Below, in pieces: positions 1 through 10,200 of a stretch of DNA of 64,000 nt; positions within the stretch are counted from its first letter, which is position 1, and the number at the start of each line of letters is the position of its first letter. The stretch spans positions 1-64,000 of the forward strand of contig NZ_JAAAGB010000009.1 of NCBI RefSeq assembly GCF_010586825.1. Reading direction: 5' to 3'. The stretch comes from Draconibacterium mangrovi (GTDB taxonomy: Bacteria > Bacteroidota > Bacteroidia > Bacteroidales > Prolixibacteraceae). Under the pieces are notes generated by a model, which was not told the origin of the DNA, searched no databases, and saw nothing but the letters and a program-made list of their open reading frames with translations. The translations under genes and the position numbers were made by a program.

Positions 1-1
1 A

Positions 2-604
2 ATGGCTGCGGCTGATGAGTTTAAAGACAAAACCAGGCACGTTCATCAGCAATGGCAGACCGATTTTACGTACTTTAAAGTGATAAACTGGGGTTGGTAC
101 TACTTGTCTACTATTATGGACGATTACTCCCGTTATATCATTGCCTGGGAACTTAGCACCAATATGGAAACGGCCGATGCCAAACGGATTGTCAAAACAG
201 CATTGAAAAAAACAGGACTCAATACGGATAATCGGCCAAGACTTTTGTCTGATAATGGATCCTGCTACGTTTCCAATGAGTTCCAAAAATTCATAAGCGA
301 CAGTAAAATGGGCCATGTGCGTGGTGCCCCGTACCACCCGCAAACACAAGGAAAGATTGAGCGATATCACCGTTCGATTAAAAATGTGGTAAAACTCGAA
401 AATTACTTCTTTCCTGATGATTTGAGGGCCAATATTGAAGCGTTTGTGGATTATTATAACAATCATCGTTATCACGAATCATTACAAAATGTAACGCCTG
501 CCGATGTTTATTTTGGACGGGCTAAAGAAGTTTTGAATCGTAGAAAAGAAATAAAATTTGAAACCATAAATAAAAGGAGGAGCATGAATAGAAAGTCGGC
601 TTAA
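2..604 (+). mobile_element. IS3-type transposase (DDE integrase core), 5' end cut by window edge
   Basis: This is the catalytic half of an insertion-sequence transposase, which cuts and joins DNA strands. Visible residues follow the DD(35)E pattern of the IS3/integrase-core superfamily: D21 in QTDFTY, D84 in SDNGS and E120 in GKIERYH. The C-terminus has the usual YNNHRYHESL segment. The first visible ATG lies inside the conserved domain, so the true start and the partner OrfA are outside the window. The element abuts a truncated rteC, which suggests it inserted there. Its right inverted repeat should lie around 700-745, but I cannot define it without the left end. Family assignment is by motif recognition only. 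Confidence 0.85.
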
Positions 605-743
605 ATAGCCATTGAAATATTGATAACTTTCTTAACGCGATGCTAAAAGTTAGCAACATTTCAACAGCAAATAAAAACTATCATAATTATTAATTTTAAA
701 TGTAAAAAGTATCTCTTAAGTTTATAGAAAAATTTGTCCAATA

Positions 744-1088
744 GGTTCTGACGTTAAACAGCTATCTGCATATCTGATGCAAGAAATAGAGCTGTTAAAT
801 ACCAATGGCCTAACGCCATTTCATTTTGGTTTCCCTGCAACCAAACTTACATGGAAAGGGACAAAAACAGAACTCATGGAACAGATCTACTCTTGGGATA
901 GTGATAACTCATTTGGTGACGTTCCTCTAACTCAATTATCCGATTACATCCAGAAAGTTTTTAATATTCAGTTGGATAAAAACCTGTCGCGATCATTTAG
1001 CGATATGAAAATTAGAAATGTCCCTACCCCATTTCTTGACAACTTAAAAAATGCCCTGTTAAAACGAATGGGACGCAAATCGGAATAA
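744..1088 (+). pseudogene. rteC: rteC C-terminal fragment, truncated by the adjacent IS
   Basis: The last ~110 residues resemble the C-terminus of RteC, the regulator that activates excision and transfer genes of CTnDOT-type conjugative transposons. The supporting pattern is a KLTWKGTKTELMEQIY segment followed by a helical tail ending in LKNALLKRM. The reading frame stays open upstream of the first ATG (777), back towards the presumed IS end. The gene therefore looks 5'-truncated rather than a genuine 103-aa protein. With the Xis-like gene just downstream it marks the regulatory module of a conjugative element. Identification is by recall of the family pattern and is moderately sure. Confidence 0.6.
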
Positions 1089-1258
1089 TTATACCGAGTA
1101 AATATCATATTAGCTGAAGCAAACTTGCCAAAAATATCAATACCCTAAGCACTGTTTAGCTGCACATTACCTCCATCACAAGAAGAAAAATGATACCGAC
1201 TTCCTGATCTTCAATACTCCTTCCCCATAAGTTTACAGTAATTTTAAAAGTTACTGAA

Positions 1259-1549
1259 ATGTATATCGATCAGAAATATTTTGATTCGTGGATGAACCGC
1301 TTAACAAGCCAACTGGAGAAAATTGGTCGTAAAATTGACCGGCAGGATAATACAGTCACTCCAAAAATTGATGATGAGATTTTATTAGATAATCAAGACC
1401 TCTGTCTCCTATTAAAAGTAAGCCAACGAACCTTACAACGATTCCGTACTTCCGGCAAACTACCTTATCGGTTAATAGGTAGAAAAGTTTACTATCTGGA
1501 ATCGGATGTTACCAATTTTATTTATGATGGATTTCCTAAAAAGAAATAG
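1259..1549 (+). CDS. Xis-like helix-turn-helix DNA-binding protein of a conjugative transposon
   Basis: This is a 96-aa protein with a short charged N-terminal helix and a MerR/excisionase-type winged helix. The DNA-binding part reads LLDNQDLCLLLKVSQRTLQR and then FRTSGKLPYRLIGRKVYY, typical of helix_turn_helix proteins encoded next to rteC in Bacteroidota conjugative transposons. Such proteins act as excisionase or recombination-direction factors, or as small regulators. The ATG at 1259 follows 170 noncoding bases after rteC. It appears intact. The exact partner integrase is not in this window. Confidence 0.75.
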   Translation: MYIDQKYFDSWMNRLTSQLEKIGRKIDRQDNTVTPKIDDEILLDNQDLCLLLKVSQRTLQRFRTSGKLPYRLIGRKVYYLESDVTNFIYDGFPKKK

Positions 1550-1552
1550 CTG

Positions 1553-1711
1553 GACTACTTGATGGACTGCTCTATGGACAAGGAGGTAAAAGAAACTATC
1601 TCGGATAAAAAACTGATCTCGCAGTTCAAAAGGGTGGCAAAACTTTCCAATGACCGGAAAGCAATCATTAAAGAACCTATCGAAGCATTCCTTTTGAAAA
1701 CTGACCTGTAA
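1553..1711 (+). pseudogene. C-terminal remnant of an XRE-family regulator
   Basis: Reading + frame from 1553 gives a tail (MDKEVKETISDKKL, then QFKRVAKLSNDRKA, then EAFLLKTDL and a stop) like the C-termini of Bacteroidota XRE regulators that follow the HTH domain. The HTH part is missing, so this is not a functional gene. It lies directly against the terminator of RHS operon 1 and points towards it. Similar XRE tails sit at the ends of RHS operons 2 and 3. Confidence 0.6.
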
Positions 1712-1727
1712 CAAAAACTGGCGCATT

Positions 1728-1751
1728 AAAAAAGCCCCACTGAAGTGAGGC
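1728..1751 (-). terminator. Intrinsic terminator of RHS operon 1
   Basis: On the minus strand GCCTCAC, loop TTCA, GTGGGGC is followed by a run of six T. It lies 30 bases past the stop of the last operon gene. Confidence 0.8.
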
Positions 1752-1781
1752 TTTACATTTATAGACTAATACTATATTGTA

Positions 1782-2195
1782 TTATTCTTCAATTAAAGGG
1801 GCACAAAAAACTGTATCAATTACCCCTTTTTTCACCCATATCTGCATTCCTAAAGTTTCAAATTCATAAACAATATGAGGATATTCTTCTTCATTAAGAA
1901 AAATTGTATCGGTTTGATTCAAATCAGGGTATACTTTGTTTAGATTAACAAAGTCACCAACCTTCATATTAATAACATTTTGATTCTTTAGATAACAATA
2001 ATTATAACAAGCAATAGAAACAATTAAGTTATTTTCAGTATGAATAACAACTCCATCTTTTTCTAAACGGTAAGTATCCCAACCCGTTTTATCTAATGAT
2101 CTTTCAATTTTTAAGCCATAGTCACTATAATTTCGAATATCATCATTAAAAATAAATACCCCGACTTTTTTTAATGGAACTAGTTCAATATGCAT
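1782..2195 (-). CDS. Putative immunity protein for orphan RHS tip 1
   Basis: This 137-aa soluble acidic protein has no signal peptide or membrane segment and no family I recognise. It starts 12 bases after the orphan RHS tip (2208-2936) and is the last gene before the operon terminator. That is the usual place for an immunity gene in a polymorphic-toxin cassette. The lack of an export signal would suit a toxin acting in the cytoplasm. Role is inferred only from position. Confidence 0.55.
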   Translation of the reverse strand: MHIELVPLKKVGVFIFNDDIRNYSDYGLKIERSLDKTGWDTYRLEKDGVVIHTENNLIVSIACYNYCYLKNQNVINMKVGDFVNLNKVYPDLNQTDTIFLNEEEYPHIVYEFETLGMQIWVKKGVIDTVFCAPLIEE

Positions 2196-2207
2196 AATTA
2201 CTTCGAT

Positions 2208-2936
2208 TTAGCGTTTGTGCGTCCGTGAATGTTCTTCTCCGCCTCTTTGGCTTTGAGCATTTTCCCTTATATTTTTAATTTTTTGTTTTATTTTATTTTT
2301 TTGTTTCCTGTTAGCACCGCCTAGCTGAGCTTCCAAGTCTTTAATTTGTTTTTCGGCTTTAGTCAAAGCTCCTGAATCTCCGTGTTTTTCATTTTTACTG
2401 CTATCAGATGCATTTTGAACCTGATCAGAAGCTACATTATCAGCATTTATCTCTTCATTCCCTGAGAGTAATGAACCTACTTGAGGAAAAGCAACTAAAA
2501 CTTCCTCTAAAACTGTTCCGACAGCTACAGCCCCATTGGCTAGAATTAAATCGGGAGGAGCAAAATAAGAACTATAATCTCCTCCATTCTCAAATTCGAT
2601 AGTCAAAGCATTATCTTGGTCTTCATAACTTAGTTTATGTCCCCACATCACACCTGTTTGTTTTGCATAACTTAGTCTTACCTGAAGACCTGCTGTAGTT
2701 CCATGAAGGTAAACGGTTGCAGCGATACCATATTTCTTTCTGATATATCTTGAACTTTTAACAAAAGTACCTCCAGTTGCTCTCCTAAAACGCCTTGCCT
2801 GCCTTACCGATTTAGATTCCCAAGGCCAATTCCCGTCAGGGTCAATATATTTTATTGGATTATTAAAAGCATATGTATAAGGAGAAATTGAGTATCCGTT
2901 TTCTGCTGCATCATCTATTGTGTGCCACCTACCCAA
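2208..2936 (-). CDS. Orphan RHS C-terminal tip 1 (no proper start codon)
   Basis: The open frame starts inside the RHS core: upstream of LGRWHTIDD the same frame reads [11 protein letters not shown] back to about 2975, preceded by a stop. There is no ATG; the first possible start is the TTG in ELGRWH. After the core end ([12 protein letters not shown]) comes about 190 aa of unique tip, rich in charged residues near the C-terminus. I do not recognise the tip's activity. This is the usual form of a displaced toxin tip that can replace the tip of the upstream full-length RHS gene by recombination in the shared core. It may be silent. A putative immunity gene follows directly. Confidence 0.7.
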   Translation of the reverse strand: MGRWHTIDDAAENGYSISPYTYAFNNPIKYIDPDGNWPWESKSVRQARRFRRATGGTFVKSSRYIRKKYGIAATVYLHGTTAGLQVRLSYAKQTGVMWGHKLSYEDQDNALTIEFENGGDYSSYFAPPDLILANGAVAVGTVLEEVLVAFPQVGSLLSGNEEINADNVASDQVQNASDSSKNEKHGDSGALTKAEKQIKDLEAQLGGANRKQKNKIKQKIKNIRENAQSQRGGEEHSRTHKR

Positions 2937-2984
2937 TTCGGGGTCATAAAAGCGTGCCCCGTAATCGTAACAACCTAATTACAA

Positions 2985-3195
2985 CAGCTCTTTATCTAAA
3001 CAATTCCGAAAACCTTTTTTACATAGTATACCTCTATTATCATTCACCGTAACTAAACCAGTAAATTTTGATTTTATTACTATGGGTATAACAACAAAAA
3101 CTTTTTTTCAAAGAACAAACTTCTGGATGTTTCACTTATAAAGTTCCAAAATAACCTTGTCAAAATTAAATATAATTTATTAATTCATCTCTTAA
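2985..3195 (-). pseudogene. Degenerate copy of the 63-aa small ORF found at 34355-34546
   Basis: This stretch between the hairpin at 3201-3221 and orphan tip 1 has no intact gene. On the minus strand it aligns by eye with 34330-34550: both encode LFWN/FFWN, then SLFF/GLFF, then a block around NKIK, but this copy has stops and frame changes. The function of the ancestor is unknown; it could be an old immunity or membrane-protein fragment. Confidence 0.45.
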
Positions 3196-3200
3196 TAATG

Positions 3201-3221
3201 AAGCCCGGCAATACCGGGCTT
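3201..3221 (-). terminator. Hairpin after the CPBP gene
   Basis: Perfect 8-bp inverted repeat AAGCCCGG/CCGGGCTT with a 5-base loop, about 55 bases after the CPBP stop. On the minus strand the hairpin is not followed by a long T run, so termination may be partial. A matching hairpin lies at 34557-34582 in RHS operon 3. Confidence 0.55.
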
Positions 3222-3276
3222 CCGAGAATAATTCCTATATCATAAACCTAACTGATTATTTGAAAATAAAAGTGGA

Positions 3277-4056
3277 TCATAGATGAATACTATTTTCTTT
3301 TTTATTTCTGTCTTTTAAGAAACCATAAACCATTGCTAAAATTAGAATAGTAACAGCGGCTAAAAGAATTACTTTATTGTATAATTCATATTTAGACCAA
3401 CTTATGATGCTTATATTCTCATACTTTGATACAAACCAAAGTAGATTTGTTAAACCATGCAATATGATACTATATATCAAGCCATAATGCAAATATATGA
3501 TACCGAAAACAACACCAAATAAAAAATGTCGAATTAGCCCAACACCAGTATTCCCATTCAGCCCAATATGAATAACCATGTATAATAAACTTGCAATTAT
3601 TATACTAAAAAACATATTAAATTTTCCTGAAAGAGTATGAAGGATTATCCCTCGAAACAACAGCTCTTCTGACAACGAAGCAACTACAACTATATTAACA
3701 AATACAAAGAGTTTAGTTGTCAAATCAATTTCTAATGTTGATTTTGATATCTCAGTATTAATACTTCTGATATATTCATTTACAAATAAAGTCGATAGAG
3801 TGATAAGCGTAAATAAGATTACAGTTCTAATCTGAAATTGTGCTTTTACAATTCTATTAGTCCTATGTTTTTTATAATATAAAATACTTACTAATATTAA
3901 TACTAATAATACTGAAATTAGCTCTCCGACTGCAAGTCCATTTTTATAATTAAGGTGTGGAAAGTTGTCTAAAAATGATACTATTAACAAGAATATTCCA
4001 TTCTGGAGAATTAGGAACAATATTGTAAAAAGAACTGTACGCAGAATTATTCTCAT
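3277..4056 (-). CDS. CPBP-family intramembrane protease, putative immunity protein of RHS operon 1
   Basis: This 259-aa protein is very hydrophobic with about seven membrane segments. It carries the CPBP (Abi, Rce1-like) motifs: EE at 130-131 with R135 (SEELLFRG), H163, and H200-x3-N204 (ILHGLTN). Members are intramembrane glutamic proteases, and many protect against bacteriocins or toxins. The ATG overlaps the stop of the upstream RHS gene B, so translation is probably coupled. That overlap and position suggest it protects against the tip of RHS-B1. Family assignment is sound; the immunity role is inferred. Confidence 0.75.
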   Translation of the reverse strand: MRIILRTVLFTILFLILQNGIFLLIVSFLDNFPHLNYKNGLAVGELISVLLVLILVSILYYKKHRTNRIVKAQFQIRTVILFTLITLSTLFVNEYIRSINTEISKSTLEIDLTTKLFVFVNIVVVASLSEELLFRGIILHTLSGKFNMFFSIIIASLLYMVIHIGLNGNTGVGLIRHFLFGVVFGIIYLHYGLIYSIILHGLTNLLWFVSKYENISIISWSKYELYNKVILLAAVTILILAMVYGFLKDRNKKENSIHL

Positions 4057-7000
4057 TATTTGATTATCTTTTTAAGTGTATTATTAACTTTTTGTAGGCT
4101 GTCATTTTTATTGCTTAAAGATTCTGCTTTATCATAATTCTTTTCTGCTGCTCTTTTCGATTTATTTGAAAGTACTCCCAGCCCCCATCTTGTACTAGCT
4201 GCACCAGGTCCATCCGTTCCAGCAGATTTTTGAACTTCTAATGCAGACTTACTTAATTCCATATCAAAATCCGCAACCTTATTTAATGAATCAATCTTAC
4301 GTGTGTTGGATTCAATTTTTGCGACGTTTTTTGCTAAATCACTTTTAGCTTCCGCGATCTCTTTTTGGGCAGTAGCAATTTCCTTTGAATTGACGTCCAC
4401 AACATCGCCCACATCAACTGCCGACTTAATAATGCCATCATTTTTATCCACATACGTACCATATCCTTGTTCTGCCATAATTGCATAAGCTTTTTCTTGT
4501 GAAATACCTGCATCTTGTGAAAGTGTTACAGCACCATCTCCCTTCTCCGCAGTCCAAGTCCCATCTCCATTAGGTTCCCAAGGATTCTCCCCGTTCAAAT
4601 CAATAAATTTAATAGGATCATTTGCTGCATATACGTATGGAGATTGGAAGTAATAATCAGTAGCTTTCGGGTCAACAGTATGGAATCTACCCAATTCCGG
4701 GTCATAGAACCGTGCTCCGTAATCATAATTCTCAAAGAACTCATTCTGTAATTCTTTACCGTTGTAAAGGTACTTATTTTTTGACAAATTGTTCTCCGAG
4801 AACAGACTGCCAAACGGGTAATACTCTATTACCTGCTCTACCGTTGGTGTTGAGCCACTATAGCTAACTACCATACGTGTACTACCTAAATGGTCTTTCA
4901 GGTTGTAATGGTATTTGCTATTGCCTACAAGGTAGTAGCCCTCACTGGTTAGTACTCGGTCCAGTGTGCCGTCCTGGTAAATAAAACTGCCATAATACTC
5001 CATCGTACTCGTGCCGCTGGTTACTGCTGTTTTACTCCATTTGGTTCCTTCTGCATCATACTCGTACTGCGAGTATTGTGCTCCTTTGGTATATTTCTTT
5101 GGCAAATCAATCTCATCGAAGTACTGAATCGTAATCCCCCTCAGGTTATCTGTTTTTGCATTGCCGTTTGCATCGTAAACAAAAGTTTTTCCACTTATAC
5201 CACTTCCATTGTAGGTTCCGCTTAATGATGACAATTGGTTACCTGCATAAGTGTAGGTTAGGCTTTCTTTGGTGCCTCCTGATGAAGTTTTTCGCGTCAG
5301 GTTACTGATGTTTCCATTCTTATCATACCCAACACTACTCAGGTCGTAATAGGAGTAGTTCGTTACATTTACACTACCCGAACTGGTTGTATAACCATAG
5401 TCACCTACCTTTAACCGGTTCAGCCCGTCGTAGGTAAAGGCATAGGCTGCCCTTTTCGTGCTGTTGTTACGCCAGCGGATACCTGCAATATTTCCGTTGT
5501 GCTGGGCATAATCAGCCAGGTTTACCAATTCTCCGGTAGTATTATAATACAGTTCCTGGGCAAACAGTTTCGTGGTGGAATAGTTATCATCCGGGTTATT
5601 GATTTTGGTTAACCATCCTCGCACGTTATACGTGTAATCGATATCCTGGTAAGTGTTATGCAACTCTTTCTTTTGTAACCTGCCAATTTCATCGTACGTG
5701 TTTTGGGCAATGGTCACAAAACCTGCCCCGTTGTAGCTATGCTCCACTTTGGTAGGGCGGCCCATATGATCGTAGCTGTATTTTTCCTCGGTTGTTTTTG
5801 CCGTTGCTCCGCTTGTCTTTTTATGGTAAACCTGCTGTTTTATTGGCTGGTCGGTAAAATTGTAAGCCGTTGAAGTCCGGTTATAACCTCCGTCAGGATT
5901 ACTTTGGTATTGCTGAAGGAACCGGCCGTACTTGTCGTAATAATTTACGGTGGTTAGCCATGTGCTGGTACCAAGTACTTTCGTTTTTACACCGGTAACC
6001 AAACCTGTAACATTACTCGCTTTACTATGGTCGGTATATACCGTACTGTAACTGTACGGGGCTCCCCAACTGTAATCATCGTAATAGGTTGCGGAAATAT
6101 ATTTGCTCTCATCCGATATTCGTGGATAGGCATTATTGGTATAACCGAGAACTATTGAGCCGGCTGATTCATACATTACGCTTTCGGAATTAACTGCTGA
6201 CTGAAGTGTGCTACGAGCACTCCCTGACGTGTATTTCCCCGACAGAATTGGACGGTTAAAGGAATCATATTTTGTAAAAACCCAATAACCGGCTGTTCCT
6301 TGAGTTGGAGTCTGCGTTAAAACAACCCGGTCTCTTTTGTCATAAACCAGGTATTCCCAATCGGTCGTGCCAGGTAGTTTCTTCTCAATCAGTCTACCAC
6401 GCTCATCATATTTATACTGGTAGCATAACTGGCTCAGTTCGGTTGGGGATACTGATTCATCCTCAACTGCTTTTGGAGGTAGTACAAAACGCAAACGGTT
6501 AAAATCATCGTATACATAATAGGTTTGGTGTTCTGTGCCGCCATCCCAACTTTTCTTTAATACTACATTGCCACGCTTATCGGTAAATTCTTCTGTGCGG
6601 CTGGTACTAAATGATTCAGAATTGTTTTCATCCCACGAAGTGCTCTTGTAAAGGGTTCCGGCTGAATAGTCCGTTCCCTTTGATAATCCATCACTGCTGT
6701 TCACATAAAAATATTCTACCTCACCTGAACTATTGCTCCCCTGTTCAAATTTTTGTTCATGGTTGGAACCAAGATACCAGGCATCTCCTGGTGCTGCCTG
6801 TTTTTCTATACGATTCAGTGGTGACGCTTCAAATCCAGTCTCGGAATAAGCGTGGTCAGAATCAACACCATATATCGTAAAATTAGCTGATGAAGTAACG
6901 GTAGTATGATATGCCATATTCTTAGCCGAAGCAAAAGGGAGATACTGTTTATGTTCTCTCCCAAAACCATCGTAACCTACGGAGGAAATAATATCTTTAC

Positions 7001-7235
7001 TTGCATCGCCCGATCCTTTGTAAAGGTTTGTTTGATCCGGACGGCCTAGTCCATCAAAATATTTCACCGTCGTTTGCTTTTGAGTATAACTCAAACTGTT
7101 TACAGCTGTCTCCGTGGTCTTCCCGGAAACTAAAACAGTTTCCGTCTTTATATAGTTCTCCGTACTTGTTTGCCCTATTGCAATTAGGCTCCAAAAACAT
7201 GCAATTACTATTGAATAAATATATTTAGTATTCAT
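4056..7235 (-). CDS. RHS-B1: DUF6443/RHS-repeat protein with variable C-terminal tip
   Basis: This 1059-aa protein has a signal peptide (ending near SLIAIGQ). A DUF6443-type N-terminal region follows ([12 protein letters not shown]), then many YD/RHS repeats. The RHS core ends with [30 protein letters not shown] and a final KFIDLNG. Such proteins fold into a hollow beta-shell that holds the toxic C-terminus. The unique tip (~177 aa, coded by about 4059-4590) is mostly helical and coiled-coil-like. I cannot name its activity. Residues in the middle third are almost identical to RHS-B2. Gene A1 ends 12 bases upstream and the CPBP gene overlaps its stop, so the three form one transcription unit. 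Confidence 0.85.
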   Translation of the reverse strand: MNTKYIYSIVIACFWSLIAIGQTSTENYIKTETVLVSGKTTETAVNSLSYTQKQTTVKYFDGLGRPDQTNLYKGSGDASKDIISSVGYDGFGREHKQYLPFASAKNMAYHTTVTSSANFTIYGVDSDHAYSETGFEASPLNRIEKQAAPGDAWYLGSNHEQKFEQGSNSSGEVEYFYVNSSDGLSKGTDYSAGTLYKSTSWDENNSESFSTSRTEEFTDKRGNVVLKKSWDGGTEHQTYYVYDDFNRLRFVLPPKAVEDESVSPTELSQLCYQYKYDERGRLIEKKLPGTTDWEYLVYDKRDRVVLTQTPTQGTAGYWVFTKYDSFNRPILSGKYTSGSARSTLQSAVNSESVMYESAGSIVLGYTNNAYPRISDESKYISATYYDDYSWGAPYSYSTVYTDHSKASNVTGLVTGVKTKVLGTSTWLTTVNYYDKYGRFLQQYQSNPDGGYNRTSTAYNFTDQPIKQQVYHKKTSGATAKTTEEKYSYDHMGRPTKVEHSYNGAGFVTIAQNTYDEIGRLQKKELHNTYQDIDYTYNVRGWLTKINNPDDNYSTTKLFAQELYYNTTGELVNLADYAQHNGNIAGIRWRNNSTKRAAYAFTYDGLNRLKVGDYGYTTSSGSVNVTNYSYYDLSSVGYDKNGNISNLTRKTSSGGTKESLTYTYAGNQLSSLSGTYNGSGISGKTFVYDANGNAKTDNLRGITIQYFDEIDLPKKYTKGAQYSQYEYDAEGTKWSKTAVTSGTSTMEYYGSFIYQDGTLDRVLTSEGYYLVGNSKYHYNLKDHLGSTRMVVSYSGSTPTVEQVIEYYPFGSLFSENNLSKNKYLYNGKELQNEFFENYDYGARFYDPELGRFHTVDPKATDYYFQSPYVYAANDPIKFIDLNGENPWEPNGDGTWTAEKGDGAVTLSQDAGISQEKAYAIMAEQGYGTYVDKNDGIIKSAVDVGDVVDVNSKEIATAQKEIAEAKSDLAKNVAKIESNTRKIDSLNKVADFDMELSKSALEVQKSAGTDGPGAASTRWGLGVLSNKSKRAAEKNYDKAESLSNKNDSLQKVNNTLKKIIK

Positions 7236-7247
7236 CGTCTCGGGATT

Positions 7248-10200
7248 TTAATTTTTATAATTGTAGTTATAGCTACTCTGAATGTGATCATCATCATTCT
7301 TAATGAGATGTAACCTGCCAAAAGATTCGTAATCATATTTTTGTGTTACTCCTTTTTGGTCTGTGACGGTTGACAATCCTATTAATGGTTTATACGAATA
7401 GCTAGATATCATCGCTCCCGGAACTAAACTTTTTAAACTACTATATAAAGTTGAACTGCTGTATGAACAAACCTTCCCGTTCAAAGAACTTATCTGTGAA
7501 TACGTTGCGCCATCAACCTTTGCCATTAAATAGTTACCAGTCGCATCCCATAAATATGACGTTGTGATGCCATCTTTACCAGTAATCTGGGTCGGATTAC
7601 CTTTACTGTCATAATTCTCAAATTTTACCTCCGGACTGGATGAATTATAGTGTGAATCCATTGTTGAGCCATTATATACAGCAAAGGAAGACAAAGGAGT
7701 GGTTGTTTCTAGTGCATAGACCTTATCAGGTACATAACGACCGCTGTAAAGTTTATAAGTCTTTAAACTACTCCCCACTACTAAGTTATTCATATAACTT
7801 GTTTGCTCAATTGGTACATTAATGATATTTAAACTTGTCATCGCAGGATAAACCCCTATAGTAAGATCTGAAGGATACCTGTATTTTACTGATTGAACAC
7901 CACCTGTGCTTAAAGTATTTGTGATTGTTTTGACAGCAAAATTATTTGAATTGTATTCGTACGTGGTGAATGCTATTATTTTTTTAGTACCATCATAGTT
8001 AATGGTCTCCTTTTCATCCAGTTGATTTACAAAGTTGGTACCAGCATAAACAGTTATTGCGTATCGATAACCAATACCAGAGCCAAATACTGAATGAAGA
8101 CAAAGATTGTTGTCCCCATAATATCTATCTCTGGCTTTAATGTTTACCCAGGCTTTTTCATAAGCACTTTGGATGTATTTGTAACTTTCAACCTGCACGG
8201 TATCATTATTTGCATCCAAATCAACCTTCTTTTCCAAATCGCCATTTGTACAGATGTTGTAGTAATAGAAATCAGGTCCCGTCCATGGCGTTTCATTGGT
8301 ATAATAGTAAATTTCTTCTCCGGTATTCCCTGTTGACGATACATCTTTTACCACAACACGATCATATGTCACATTTGCTCCATTGGTGGAATTATAAACC
8401 GGTAGAATATTATCTGACAAAACCGATTTAACAGTAAAACTACTTACAATAGGTCCGGGAGATGTTGCATAAACTGCATTTTCTTCCTTATAGTTAAGTG
8501 GGTACTTCATTAATTTTCCGCTACTTGTTCCATTCTCATTTTTATAAGAAAATTCTTTTGTAGTAAGCAAAGTATTGTCCGAATCATAATTCTTAATACT
8601 TTTTATTCGAAGCCCTCCCCCTATCGATGGTTCATTTAGTACATCGGCGATTGCACCTTCATCCAGTCCCATATTGTTTAAATCTGCATACACAATGGGT
8701 ATATAATTATTAAATGGGACACTTGAAGGAGCACTACAAACAAGCAAATAACTCCCTGGTTGCAATGTAAAAGTTTCATTTATAGAATTTCCTGTGGAAA
8801 AGTTAAACATCTTGGAAAAGCTTTGTGACGTTCCGACAACGCCTACCGAACTTGAACTTAAATCATAGCCGGGAAAGGATCCTGTATTTATTCCTCCTGT
8901 TAGGTTTACAGTTTTCGCCTGCGTCACACTAAATGCTTTGACCGTTGGATATCCGTAGGGATCATTTAAATCAGTAACACCTGCAATGGGACTCGTATTT
9001 GGATTAAAAACATCATAATCTTCTGCCGAAATAAAATCTCTGTTATAAAATTCGTGAGGTTCAAATTCAAATTCCGTTTTGCCTCCTGTAGGATAAACAA
9101 TCGACTTTATTGTTGCCGTTTTAATATAATCCGGATGAGAAAACCTATTCGCGCATTCTTCAAAATCAAGATCTGCATTAGTACTTACAAAATCTTCATA
9201 ATAATCATCCAAATACGATAGAATCCTAAAATTCGGGATAAGTGTATGCCTGATATCCCCATATAAACCAGAACTGTTTTCCTGACCATTATAATAACCC
9301 CAGAAATCTTTCGCAAAAGAGGTTTTTATGGGTAAGTTAAATTGCTCATGATAAGTAAAGCTATAGCTATTAAAGTCACTATCATCTCCTGGATTTACAA
9401 TCGAAACGGTTTCTAACTTTAATCGATATTTCTGCTCACTACTTGGTTGTGACGGCGAGTAGTCGGTATCAGTCAGATAATCACCACCAATAGAACTATT
9501 AGAGAAATATCCGTAATCAAAGGCGTACTTCCCCACGCGACTGTTAGAAACTGCATCTAATATTACAACAGAATCCAGTTTCATGGCACCATATAAATCA
9601 TTTCTGCTTCCTGAATAATTGAAAAATACCTTTTCTTTATTCGTTGTTATGGATTTTAGATAACGACTATTAATTTCTGAACCACCAACACTAAGTCCTC
9701 TCGAATTACCATCTGAGATAGGCCCGGGAGCACTGGAAACCCTCAAGCGTTCATAGAATTTCAAAATGCCTTGTGCTGCTCCGTAGTTTTCATATTCAAA
9801 ATCTATTCTATTTCCAAATACATCCAGTATTGAAGTCAAATACCAGCAGTTATTCATATGGTTCTCACCTCCGGATTCTACTTCATCAAACAAATATATC
9901 GCTCCATTCTCATCGGTTATTTTGAAAAAGGATACGCCGGTCTTTTCTATCTTACACTTATTTTTTTCACCAAGAAAATAAGGTGAACCAGTTGCCGGAT
10001 GAATAATAAATTTGAAAGATCTATTTGGTAAAGAAACCTGGTAAATATCCTGTTCGCCATACCCCATAGCCGCATTAGAAGCTACAAGAATATCTACTGG
10101 AGGGTCACCCTGTGGTGCGCAACCCCAGCTTTGAGGCCCCTCATCTCCTGTGGCTATTACATCTGCAGGATTGTTTTGAGCGATATATGAAACTGTTTCA

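Noticed and set aside
1472-1726. Minus-strand frame opposite the Xis-like gene and XRE remnant
   Set aside because: Shadow frame with no domain; the plus strand carries the recognisable sequences.
4303-7228. Plus-strand open frames inside RHS-B1
   Set aside because: They are shadows of the repeat-rich minus-strand gene; same pattern recurs in RHS-B2 and B3 and none has a recognisable domain.
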